Virus record (IMG/VR): IMGVR_UViG_3300044630_000413 | Location: 1-25,867 of that record | Direction: 5' to 3' (one strand) | DNA length: 25,867 bases | DNA from: a virus | Notes under the pieces: model-generated | What the model was told of the DNA's origin: nothing | Database searches by the model: none | The model's input: only the letters and a program-made list of their open reading frames with translations | Shown here: piece after piece, positions 6,179-13,065 of the stretch | Numbering within the stretch: the first letter of the stretch is position 1 | Layout of the letters: each line of letters starts with the position of its first letter | Translations under genes and position numbers: made by a program

Positions 6179-7738
6179 ATGGAAATCGTAGAAGACAAAG
6201 CACTTATCTTACGCACAAGGAACCCGCACAAGTACTCAATCATCCCAAAGAGCAAGGCCATGCCCCGTGCAGACGGTGGCTACGATGTCGCTGTTTACTG
6301 GGGTCTTGACGAAGCGCGGGTGTTGCGTAACCTAGGTGTTAAAAATGTGCCATCGCCGATTGTTCGGCGCTATGACTGGCCGGGGCGTTACAAGCCCATG
6401 GCGCACCAGATCGAGACTGCATCGTTCCTCACGATGTACAGGAGAGCCTTTGTGTTCTCTGAGCCCGGTACTGGCAAGACACTGTCTGCGCTCTGGGCGG
6501 CTGACTACTTGATGAAACTCAAGAAGGTGCGTAGGGTTTTGATTCTGTGTCCTCTGTCGATCATGCACAGCGCATGGATGGGGGACATCAACAACAGCGT
6601 CATTCACCGCTCTGCCGTTATCGCGCACCATCCGCAAGCTAGTCGGCGCATCGAGATGATTCAGCGTGACTACGAGATCGTCATCACCAACTACGAAGGG
6701 CTCAACCTGATTGCGGATGAAGTGCGTAACGATGGCCGCTTCGACCTAGTGATTGTTGACGAAGCCAACGCGTACAAGACCATCACCACACGCAGATGGA
6801 AGTCGCTCAATTCTATCCTTATGCCGAACACGTACCTGTGGATGATGACTGGTACGCCTGCATCGCAGTCGCCTGTGGATGCGTATGGTTTGGCCAAGTT
6901 AGTTAACCCAGAGGGCGTGCCCAAGTTCTTCACAGCATGGCGCGATCAGGTGATGAACAAGCTAACGATGTTCAAGTGGGCTCCTAAGTTTGATGCCAAG
7001 GAGAAAGTGCACGAAGCCCTGCAACCTGCGATACGCTTTACCAAAGCACAGTGCCTTGACTTGCCGCCTGTCATCACAATGACGCGTGAAGTACCGCTGA
7101 CCCCACAGCAAGCCAAGTACTACACAATGCTCAAGGACCGCATGCTGGTGCAAGCTGCAGGTGAGACGATCACCGCTGTCAACGCCGCCGCAGGCGTATC
7201 CAAGCTACTGCAGATCAGTTGTGGTGCGGCCTACACAGACGACAAGGAAGTTGTTGAGTTCGACTCAGCGCCCCGCCTGTCGGTGCTTGAGGAAATCTTG
7301 GAGGAGACTGATCGCAAGGTCATCATCTTCGCCCTGTTCCGAAGCACCATCGACACGATCAGCAACTACCTGACCAAGAAGGGTATTGTCAACGAGTGCA
7401 TTCACGGAGACATATCCCCTAGCAAGCGCGGTATAACTATCAACCGCTTCCAGACCGAGCCAAACCCCCGTGTGTTAGTGATGCAACCAGCCGCTTCTGC
7501 CCACGGCATTACGCTGACTGCCGCTGATACTGTGGTGTTCTATGGCCCGCTCATGAGCGTTGAGCAGTACATCCAGTGCTGTGCCCGTGCTGACCGCAAG
7601 GGGCAAGACTCAGACAAAGTTACTGTGATTCACATTCAGAGTAGCCCGATTGAGAAGAAGATGTTTAATGCGTTGGCTGGGAAAGTTAGCGATAACTTAC
7701 TTTTGACTGACATGTTTGAAACTGAAATTAAATCTTGA
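6179..7738 (+). CDS. SNF2-type superfamily 2 DNA helicase/translocase
   Basis: This 519-residue ATPase has both RecA-like lobes of SNF2-family superfamily 2 enzymes. Motif I is EPGTGKT at 95-101, motif II is DEAN at 194-197 (Asn in place of the usual His), and motif III is MTGTPAS. In the second lobe, FALFRSTIDTI and HGDISPSKRG precede motif V and motif VI QCCARADRKGQ at 466-476. Phage enzymes of this type remodel forks and recombination intermediates or displace proteins from DNA. The N-terminal 70 residues look like a small HARP-like or DNA-binding front, but I cannot name it. TGGAGAAGCA lies directly before the ATG. The family is secure; the exact DNA substrate is inferred. Confidence 0.94.
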   Translation: MEIVEDKALILRTRNPHKYSIIPKSKAMPRADGGYDVAVYWGLDEARVLRNLGVKNVPSPIVRRYDWPGRYKPMAHQIETASFLTMYRRAFVFSEPGTGKTLSALWAADYLMKLKKVRRVLILCPLSIMHSAWMGDINNSVIHRSAVIAHHPQASRRIEMIQRDYEIVITNYEGLNLIADEVRNDGRFDLVIVDEANAYKTITTRRWKSLNSILMPNTYLWMMTGTPASQSPVDAYGLAKLVNPEGVPKFFTAWRDQVMNKLTMFKWAPKFDAKEKVHEALQPAIRFTKAQCLDLPPVITMTREVPLTPQQAKYYTMLKDRMLVQAAGETITAVNAAAGVSKLLQISCGAAYTDDKEVVEFDSAPRLSVLEEILEETDRKVIIFALFRSTIDTISNYLTKKGIVNECIHGDISPSKRGITINRFQTEPNPRVLVMQPAASAHGITLTAADTVVFYGPLMSVEQYIQCCARADRKGQDSDKVTVIHIQSSPIEKKMFNALAGKVSDNLLLTDMFETEIKS

Positions 7739-7745
7739 AAGGGGG

Positions 7746-7773
7746 TTGCAACGATCGAAATTACATGTAAACT
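7746..7773 (+). promoter_or_regulatory. Candidate promoter/operator in a 71-bp gap
   Basis: The gap between the helicase gene and the next gene holds TTGCAA at 7746-7751 and TAAACT at 7768-7773, 16 bases apart, each a four-of-six match to a sigma70 promoter. A perfect ten-base palindrome, TTACATGTAA at 7761-7770, overlaps the -10 and could be an operator. Most other plus-strand genes overlap or nearly touch, so a gap here fits a new transcript for the genes from 7810 onward. The match is weak. Confidence 0.35.
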
Positions 7774-7809
7774 GTCCAACCTTAGACAACAAAATAACAG
7801 GAGAAGCAA

Positions 7810-8211
7810 ATGGAAGAAGAAGCAGTACCGCTCGACAAGTTGGTAAAAATCTACCGCAAGTTGCGCACGCGTTTGACCGAGTTGACCCAAGAGTACGACA
7901 CCCAAGCGGAAGTACTCAAGGCACAGCAAGACGAGATCAAGAACGCTATCAAAGACCAGATGAAGGCCATGGGGGTCACATCTGTACGCACTACCGAGGG
8001 CACGGCAGTCATGTCCGTGAAGACTCGCTACACCACACAAGACTGGGATGAGTTCAAGAAGTTCGTATTGGCACACGAGGCCGTTGAACTTCTGGAGAAG
8101 CGCATTGCGCAATCCAACATGGCTCAGTTCTTGGAAGAAAACCCCGGGGTCGTACCGCCCGGACTCAACTCAGCATCTGAGTATGACATCTCTGTACGCA
8201 AACCTACTTAA
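7810..8211 (+). CDS. Conserved coiled-coil phage protein, 133 aa
   Basis: This protein begins with a long charged helix, residues about 5-55, rich in heptad-like Leu/Ile/Val (KLVKIYRKLRTRLTELTQEY, AQQDEIKNAIKDQMKAMG). A compact C-terminal part follows, with SVRTTEGTAVMSVKTRY, WDEFKKFVLAHEAVELLEKR and FLEENPGVVPPGLNSASEY. The second part is typical of a widespread phage family found next to single-strand-binding or recombination genes; its biochemical role is not known to me. AGGAGAAGCAA precedes the ATG. The SSB-like gene follows directly, supporting a role with ssDNA or as its helper, which is inference. Confidence 0.88.
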   Translation: MEEEAVPLDKLVKIYRKLRTRLTELTQEYDTQAEVLKAQQDEIKNAIKDQMKAMGVTSVRTTEGTAVMSVKTRYTTQDWDEFKKFVLAHEAVELLEKRIAQSNMAQFLEENPGVVPPGLNSASEYDISVRKPT

Positions 8212-8223
8212 TTGGAAAACAAA

Positions 8224-9207
8224 ATGAGTAACATTACTATGTTCAGCCCCTCAAACGTGCCCTCATTCGCTAAGAATGCAGCGTTATCCGCAACAACTTT
8301 GGCTCTGGCCGGTAACGTGAACGCCGGTGGCGGCATGAAGCGCGTCTCCATCAAGGGCGGTGTGTTCCGCCTGCTTGCAAGCGGCAAGGAGATTGCCGCA
8401 ATTGACGAGCGCTTCTTGGACGTCATCATTGTGAAAGCCGCCCCCAAGGTCAGCCGTATTTTCTACGCTGGTGGCTACGACAAGGATGCGGCTGCAGCCG
8501 CCCCTGACTGCACTTCTGCTGATGGTGAGAAGCCCGATGCAGGCGTTCGCAACAAGCAGTCCTCAAGCTGTGCCACATGCCCACAGAACATCGCTGGGTC
8601 AGGTACAGGTCAGAGCCGTGCATGCCGCTACCAACAGCGCTTGGCTGTGGTGTTGGCTAACAACCCCGAAGGTGATGTGTTGCAAGTGACTTTGCCTGCG
8701 ACTTCTATCTTCGGCAAGGAAGACGGCGAGAAGCGCCCACTGCAGGCATACGCCCGTTACATGGCGGCGCAAACGCCTCCAGTGAACTTGGACTCCATCG
8801 TGACACGTATGAAGTTCGACACCAAGGCTGAGTCTCCCAAGTTGTTCTTCGCCCCTGTGCGTTGGTTGACTGAAGATGAGTACGAGACAGCGCAAGATCA
8901 GGCCAAGTCCAAGGACGCTGAGAAGGCCGTGGCTGTTACCCCTGCCTCTGCTGATGGCGTTGCCGCCCCTGCACCGCTGGCCATTGAAGGCAAGCGTCCC
9001 ACCACCAAGCCTATGGGCGAGATGATGGACGAAGACGAAGCAGAAGCCGTGGCCGAAGTCAAAGCCGCCAAGCCCAAGAAAGCCAAGCCTGTTGAGGTGG
9101 AAGCCGAAGAGGAGCCCGAAGTTCGCAAAGCGCCAGCCAAGGTTGAGTCAGTACCTGCCAAGAAGGGCAAGCTGGCCGACATCGTTGCTGATTGGGATGA
9201 CGAATGA
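8224..9207 (+). CDS. Putative phage single-stranded DNA-binding protein
   Basis: This 327-residue protein has the build of a phage SSB. A strand-rich core at about 38-215 includes KRVSIKGGVFRLLASGKE and VSRIFYAGGYDKD. Four cysteines (Cys96, Cys116-x-x-Cys119 and Cys134) could hold zinc, as in T4 gp32. A long Ala/Lys/Glu-rich flexible linker (about 225-315) leads to an acidic tip, IVADWDDE. Acidic C-terminal tips recruit partner proteins in known SSBs. I see no close match to T7 gp2.5, E. coli SSB or gp32, so the call rests on architecture and context between a helper gene and a primase-helicase. The frame is open from a TTG at 8212; I prefer the ATG at 8224 with GGAAA upstream. Confidence 0.72.
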   Translation: MSNITMFSPSNVPSFAKNAALSATTLALAGNVNAGGGMKRVSIKGGVFRLLASGKEIAAIDERFLDVIIVKAAPKVSRIFYAGGYDKDAAAAAPDCTSADGEKPDAGVRNKQSSSCATCPQNIAGSGTGQSRACRYQQRLAVVLANNPEGDVLQVTLPATSIFGKEDGEKRPLQAYARYMAAQTPPVNLDSIVTRMKFDTKAESPKLFFAPVRWLTEDEYETAQDQAKSKDAEKAVAVTPASADGVAAPAPLAIEGKRPTTKPMGEMMDEDEAEAVAEVKAAKPKKAKPVEVEAEEEPEVRKAPAKVESVPAKKGKLADIVADWDDE

Positions 9208-9434
9208 TGCGCGACGAAGTTGAAAACCGTTTTTGGTTGCGCGTCTGTGCAATGGCCACGCTTATATTGGTGTGCCTAATCGCATCTTGTACGTACTCGT
9301 CGCATGATCGCAAAGATAAATGGGAGAAGGCTGTATCCAACGGTGCTGATCCTATGGTTGCGTCTTGCGCTCTGTTTGTACAAGAGACTTTAGAACAAGC
9401 AGCCTGCTTGCTGTTGGCACAGAACAGGAAATAA
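9204..9434 (+). CDS. Small membrane protein or lipoprotein, 76 aa
   Basis: After a charged N-terminus (MMRDEVENRFWLR) comes a hydrophobic span, VCAMATLILVCLIASC, whose end Ile-Ala-Ser-Cys fits a lipoprotein processing site. The rest (SSHDRKDKWEKAVSNGADP, then MVASCALFVQET) is a soluble domain with Cys residues that would face the periplasm. Similar tiny phage proteins with a membrane anchor and a GADPxxASCA segment are known without a firm function. Superinfection exclusion or lysis accessory roles are possible but unproven. The start overlaps the SSB-like stop (ATGA). The only sizeable plus-strand gap begins after its stop. Confidence 0.8.
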   Translation: MMRDEVENRFWLRVCAMATLILVCLIASCTYSSHDRKDKWEKAVSNGADPMVASCALFVQETLEQAACLLLAQNRK

Positions 9435-9439
9435 AGATC

Positions 9440-9524
9440 GGGGGGATAGCGGTAATTCATGAAAGTGGCGGATAAAGGCAGCCTGCCCGGCGACCGGGCC
9501 CCGCTTGACGCCGTGAATCCCCCC
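9440..9524 (+). promoter_or_regulatory. Structured GC-rich intergenic element
   Basis: The region is bounded by an exact 8-bp inverted repeat: GGGGGGAT at 9440-9447 and ATCCCCCC at 9517-9524. Inside it, AAGTGG at 9463-9468 can pair with CCGCTT at 9501-9506 (one G-U), and GCCCGG at 9485-9490 pairs with CCGGGC at 9494-9499 around a three-base loop. TTCATGAA at 9456-9463 is a perfect palindrome. The pairs nest, so the strand can fold into one long interrupted stem. The HTH gene begins ten bases later with no clear ribosome site. A regulatory RNA, an operator or an origin-like cruciform are all possible. Confidence 0.6.
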
Positions 9525-9560
9525 ACCCAACACTATGGCCTACTCACAAAAAATCATTGA
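9459..9560 (+). CDS. Possible 33-aa leader-type peptide
   Basis: An ATG at 9459 opens a frame reading MKVADKGSLPGDRAPLDAVN and then PPTQHYGLLTKNH before a TGA at 9558-9560. Codons are well chosen and the frame runs 26 bases past the HTH start at 9535, which itself lacks a visible ribosome site. The frame could couple translation into that gene. Against it, the frame lies entirely in the structured element, no good ribosome site precedes it, and it is short enough to be chance. Confidence 0.35.
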   Translation: MKVADKGSLPGDRAPLDAVNPPTQHYGLLTKNH

Positions 9561-9828
9561 CGACGTAGCGAAGACCCCCAAGTCTCTGGGCAACCAGCTT
9601 GGGCGTTGGGCGATTCATCTTGACTTTCCCGTCACGAAGATTGCCTATGCGCTTGGCGTCTCTCGACAGACTGTATACAACTGGTTTACAGGCACGGAAG
9701 TGTTTGTGGCCTATCGTAACCGCGTCGAATTCTTAACCAAAATAATGCAGACCTCTCGCACAGCAGACGAGGCATGGAGAAAAATATGTACGGAATACAA
9801 CCTAGATCCCTCACCACGCAAGAACTGA
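9535..9828 (+). CDS. Helix-turn-helix phage protein, 97 aa
   Basis: This small DNA-binding protein has a helix-turn-helix at about 32-51 (FPVTKIAYALGVSRQTVYNW), followed by FTGTEVFVAYRNRVEFL and a C-terminal helix pair with TSRTADEAWRKIC. The pattern after the HTH is typical of a conserved group in aquatic phages. It probably controls phage transcription, perhaps its own gene, or marks a site for replication proteins. The start at 9535 follows C-rich sequence without a Shine-Dalgarno motif. The adjacent structured element and palindromes are good candidates for its binding site, which is inference. Its end overlaps the next gene. Confidence 0.87.
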   Translation: MAYSQKIIDDVAKTPKSLGNQLGRWAIHLDFPVTKIAYALGVSRQTVYNWFTGTEVFVAYRNRVEFLTKIMQTSRTADEAWRKICTEYNLDPSPRKN

Positions 9829-9968
9829 TTCGTTTCGCTGAAGACTTGGTACACAAGCCAGAAGGCTTGCCAAAGAACTGGCAGATGGAACTGCTCAGTC
9901 GTATTGCTGGTTACCCCATCATGGAGCGCCCAGTAGCCACGGACCCACGTCAGCTCGAACTCTTCTAA
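9786..9968 (+). CDS. Small protein ending in a clamp-binding-like QLELF motif
   Basis: The 60-residue protein reads as two helical stretches (LTTQELIRFAEDLVHK and LPKNWQMELLSRIAGYP) and ends DPRQLELF. The last five residues match the bacterial beta sliding clamp-binding consensus QL(S/D)LF except for Glu in the third place. Placing the motif at the very C-terminus is the usual way for a protein to dock on the clamp. I chose the ATG at 9786 because GGAG lies seven bases upstream; an ATG at 9774 would add four residues. The gene overlaps the HTH gene and sits 15 bases before the primase-helicase. Binding to the host clamp is inferred from the motif only. Confidence 0.8.
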   Translation: MYGIQPRSLTTQELIRFAEDLVHKPEGLPKNWQMELLSRIAGYPIMERPVATDPRQLELF

Positions 9969-9983
9969 CCCGCAAGGAATTCA

Positions 9984-12875
9984 ATGACTCCGCTTGAGTT
10001 TTTAGCGGTTGTTCTGCCACCGCCAGAATATGGTCGGTACTGCGTAGCAGAATTAACAAAGATCAAAGAGCATGCCTTTGTGACAGCGCTCGATGAAACT
10101 ACAGCGCCAATTAAACGTTGGCATGACGACAAGTGCGACGTTTACTTTGCCTTGGCTACCTTTGGTGACGAGGACAAACGCACTGCTGCAAACGCAAGGT
10201 ATGTGAAATCCCTGTTCATCGACATGGATGGCTACGCATCAAAGAAAGATGCCGCCCTTGCGCTCAATGCGTTCTTGGAGAAAACTGGCCTAGATGCGCT
10301 GGGTACGCCCTACGTGGTGGCGTCTGGTGGCGGCTTGCACTGCTACTGGCCATTGCAGGAGGCTTTGCCTATCGACTCATGGAAGCCTGTGGCCGAGAAC
10401 TTTAAACGCCTGTGCAAACAGGAAGAACTGGCCATCGACATGACTGTGACGGCTGATGCCGCCCGTGTCTTGCGTGTGCCTGAGACGACAAACTTCAAGA
10501 AGAAGTACGCAACGCCGCGCCCTGTGCGCATACTGACTGAAGGCGATGTGTTCAACTTCGACGACATAGCGGCCATCATCAGGGAAAAGCTAGTCGGTTC
10601 GGTCTATGAGGCGCAAGCCCCAAGGCTTGACTTGCCCGGCTCCCGTCCTTCGGCTGCCTCCACTTCCCCGACCAGTGTCAAACTGTTTGAGAACAGCGTA
10701 ACCAAGTTCAAACCAATTTGGCTGGCCACGCAAAACGATCGGGGTTGCAACCAGCTTGCGCACTACGTTGAGCATGCTCAGGAAGAAGGCATGGAGCCGA
10801 TCTGGCGTGGTCTTCTGTCATGGACTAAAGTCTGTGAGGACGGCAACCGTGCGGCTGTGTGGCTGAGCAAGATGCACCCGTACGAGCCAGAGCGTATGAA
10901 CCAGAAGCTGCAAAGCATCAAGGGTCCGTACCCCTGCATCAAGATGGATAGCGAGAACCCCGGTGTATGCCCGTCATGCACACATTGGGGCAAGATCACC
11001 AACCCGCTGATCCTTGGTCGTGAGTTGGCAGTCGAGGTTGAGGAGAAAGAGATTGAAGTAGCGCTGTCTGCTGAAAGCTCGAGTTCCTTAAAAGAAACCA
11101 TCAAGGTCATGCGCCCAACACCACCACGCGGCTATGCCTATGGCGCAAATGGCGGCACGTTCATGGAGCGCACAGTAGAAGACGAAGAAGGCAACAAGGC
11201 CAAGAAGCAGGTCATGTTGTTGCCCTACGAACTGTTCGTTGTTGACATCCTCAACAGCAACGGGGATCACACAGTGCACATGATAGCGCTCAAGCCTGAA
11301 GGTGCAGTGAACGTGACTATGGCTCAGAAGGCTGTGGTCAGTAAAGACGAGACAGTCAAAGCACTGGCTAGTCAAAACATCGTGGCCGCTTTTGGCCACG
11401 GCAACGATAAAAACCTATTTGAATATGTGAGGGCATGCGTGGAAGAAGCTAGCACAAGCAGACCAGCTATAAAGGTCCCTGACAGCTACGGCTGGCAGGC
11501 AGATAACACATACGTCTATGCAGGGCGTATCTTCAGTAAGGGTAAACCCCCAGTCAAAGTCCCGATGCCGGGTCTTGAGAACATCACAGTAAACACCGAG
11601 CCCAAGGGCACAATCGAGGCATGGCGTGACTTCATCAACATGCTGATTGCCAAGAAGATGTGGGGACACCTTGCTGTGATCCTTGCCGGTGCTGGGTCAC
11701 CATTCATGCGCTTTACTGGCATCTACGGCATGACATACCACTGTGCATCAACTGAGTCCGGTACAGGTAAGACTTTGTCTCTGGAGGCTGCAGCATCTGT
11801 CTGGGGGCACCCGACCCACTACCGCACAGGCAAGAGCACATCTCCTGTGGCCATGCAACAGCGCTTGGGTTTGCTCAACAGCCACCCACTCATCACCGAT
11901 GAGATCACCGCCAAGAACCGAGCCGCTCCTGAGTGGTTGCCTGAGTTCCTGCTTGATATGACTGAGGGTCGTGGCAAGGAGCGTATGGAGTCTGGCTCCA
12001 ACAAAGAGCGCTTGAACTTGTCCACGTGGATGACTACCTGCCTGATGTCTTCCAACACCCACGTTGTGGACTACCTGACTGGCGGTCGTGACCACTCTTC
12101 GGAAGGTGAACTGCGCCGCTTGCTTGAGTTTACGTTTGAGGAAGCGCTGACATGGGAGCCCCATGAGATTGAGATCATCAAGTCCTTACAGTACAACTAT
12201 GGCGTGGCTGGCTACAAGTTGGTCGAGTACATGGTTGAGCATGTGGATGAGTTCCCCACATCTGTACGCGAAGCAGTAGCCGCCATGTACACAGAGTTTA
12301 ACGCCACCAACGATGAGCGATTCTGGATGGCAGGTATCGGAACCGCAGTCCATGCCCGTAATGCTTTTAAAGCCGCTGGGATTGTGGATATCCCACTGCG
12401 CCCAGTACTGAACGCTTTCAAGAAAGTCGTGGCATCTATGCGTGCTAGCATGAAGCACAGCCTGCGCACTGCCGAAGATGTTTTGAACTCTTACACTCGT
12501 GACAGCTATGGCAGCTTTGTGGTAATCAAGCCTAGCACTGGCGGTCTCATGGCAGAACTCGGTAGCGGTCAGATGATTGACCAGACCATCACACGCAACA
12601 AGATTCTTGGGCGGGTGGAGCACGGCATAACGCCCGGCTTTATTGACTACTTCATTGAGGAGACACTGCTCAAGTCCTATTGCGCTTCCATGAGTTTCGG
12701 TTACGCTTCATTCAAGCGCCAGCTTGAGGACACGTTCCAGATCGAGTATCTTAGGAAGAACATGACCGCCAAGACCAAAGGCCCCGCCATGCGGGTTCCT
12801 GCAATGCGTGTTAGACGTAAGATGGACGAACTAGATGAAAGTATCATCAATCCACTTCCCGTGGGAGAAAGTTGA
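9984..12875 (+). CDS. Bifunctional primase-helicase (AEP primase + DUF927-like ATPase)
   Basis: This 963-residue protein most likely makes primers and unwinds DNA for the phage polymerase. The N-terminal domain has archaeo-eukaryotic primase motifs: Asp80 and Asp82 in SLFIDMDGY, SGGGLHCYW with His119, and AIDMTVTADAARVLRVPETT with Asp152. A Cys cluster (Cys318 and CPSC at 329-332) may bind zinc between the parts. The C-terminal half has a Walker A, ESGTGKT with Lys596, and a Walker B, LITDEIT with Asp639-Glu640, in a setting like DUF927/superfamily 3-type helicases. The spacing from AEP to ATPase is that of PrimPol-helicase fusions in plasmids and phages. AAGGAA precedes the ATG. No separate T7 gp4-type helicase is present. 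The exact ATPase family needs a profile search. Confidence 0.92.
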   Translation: MTPLEFLAVVLPPPEYGRYCVAELTKIKEHAFVTALDETTAPIKRWHDDKCDVYFALATFGDEDKRTAANARYVKSLFIDMDGYASKKDAALALNAFLEKTGLDALGTPYVVASGGGLHCYWPLQEALPIDSWKPVAENFKRLCKQEELAIDMTVTADAARVLRVPETTNFKKKYATPRPVRILTEGDVFNFDDIAAIIREKLVGSVYEAQAPRLDLPGSRPSAASTSPTSVKLFENSVTKFKPIWLATQNDRGCNQLAHYVEHAQEEGMEPIWRGLLSWTKVCEDGNRAAVWLSKMHPYEPERMNQKLQSIKGPYPCIKMDSENPGVCPSCTHWGKITNPLILGRELAVEVEEKEIEVALSAESSSSLKETIKVMRPTPPRGYAYGANGGTFMERTVEDEEGNKAKKQVMLLPYELFVVDILNSNGDHTVHMIALKPEGAVNVTMAQKAVVSKDETVKALASQNIVAAFGHGNDKNLFEYVRACVEEASTSRPAIKVPDSYGWQADNTYVYAGRIFSKGKPPVKVPMPGLENITVNTEPKGTIEAWRDFINMLIAKKMWGHLAVILAGAGSPFMRFTGIYGMTYHCASTESGTGKTLSLEAAASVWGHPTHYRTGKSTSPVAMQQRLGLLNSHPLITDEITAKNRAAPEWLPEFLLDMTEGRGKERMESGSNKERLNLSTWMTTCLMSSNTHVVDYLTGGRDHSSEGELRRLLEFTFEEALTWEPHEIEIIKSLQYNYGVAGYKLVEYMVEHVDEFPTSVREAVAAMYTEFNATNDERFWMAGIGTAVHARNAFKAAGIVDIPLRPVLNAFKKVVASMRASMKHSLRTAEDVLNSYTRDSYGSFVVIKPSTGGLMAELGSGQMIDQTITRNKILGRVEHGITPGFIDYFIEETLLKSYCASMSFGYASFKRQLEDTFQIEYLRKNMTAKTKGPAMRVPAMRVRRKMDELDESIINPLPVGES

Positions 12876-13065
12876 AAAGGGGCAGGGATTCTTCATCCCT
12901 TGCCTCGACACGGACTCTGTCCGTGAACTAGGGCTGCGCAAGGCAGTCCTTTGCCGCGTACTAGACGCCCGTGCTAAGACGGGCGTCTACGAAGGCTTTA
13001 CTGGGGTCTTCTTCTTTCGGTTGCCTGATAGAAAGCTTCGGCCTCACGATTCTGCGCCGCCTTGA
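12835..13065 (+). CDS. Small conserved phage protein, 76 aa, overlapping the opposite operon
   Basis: The protein begins with SSIHFPWEKVEKGQGFFIPC, followed by a basic middle (RELGLRKAVLCRVLDARAK) and a strand-like TGVYEGFTGVFFFRLP. The phrase FPWxKVxxGxxFFxP followed by a basic helix occurs in other small phage proteins next to replication genes, of unknown function. It starts 41 bases inside the primase-helicase gene, and its last 22 codons are antisense to the end of the 3042-residue gene, so the C-terminal tail after FFFRLP may be under little constraint. Two perfect hairpins lie within it. Confidence 0.78.
   Translation: MKVSSIHFPWEKVEKGQGFFIPCLDTDSVRELGLRKAVLCRVLDARAKTGVYEGFTGVFFFRLPDRKLRPHDSAPP
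12909..12925. terminator. Perfect 7-bp hairpin at the convergent junction
   Basis: CACGGAC at 12909-12915 and GTCCGTG at 12919-12925 are exact inverted repeats around TCT. It is a strong small stem within the coding sequence of the 76-aa gene, without a following T-run on either strand. It could help stop minus-strand late transcription beyond 12998, or may be chance within coding sequence. Confidence 0.35.
12962..12989. terminator. Perfect 11-bp hairpin, candidate bidirectional terminator
   Basis: TAGACGCCCGT at 12962-12972 pairs exactly with ACGGGCGTCTA at 12979-12989 around a six-base loop, GCTAAG. The stem is GC-rich and lies nine bases beyond the stop of the 9-kb minus-strand gene, where a terminator is expected. 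Neither strand has a T-run after the stem, so a classical intrinsic terminator is not proven. It could also protect the 3' end of the late mRNA or block readthrough between converging polymerases. Confidence 0.55.

Noticed and set aside
8212-8223. TTG start for the SSB-like gene
   Set aside because: It lies directly on the previous stop with no ribosome site; the ATG four codons later is preferred.
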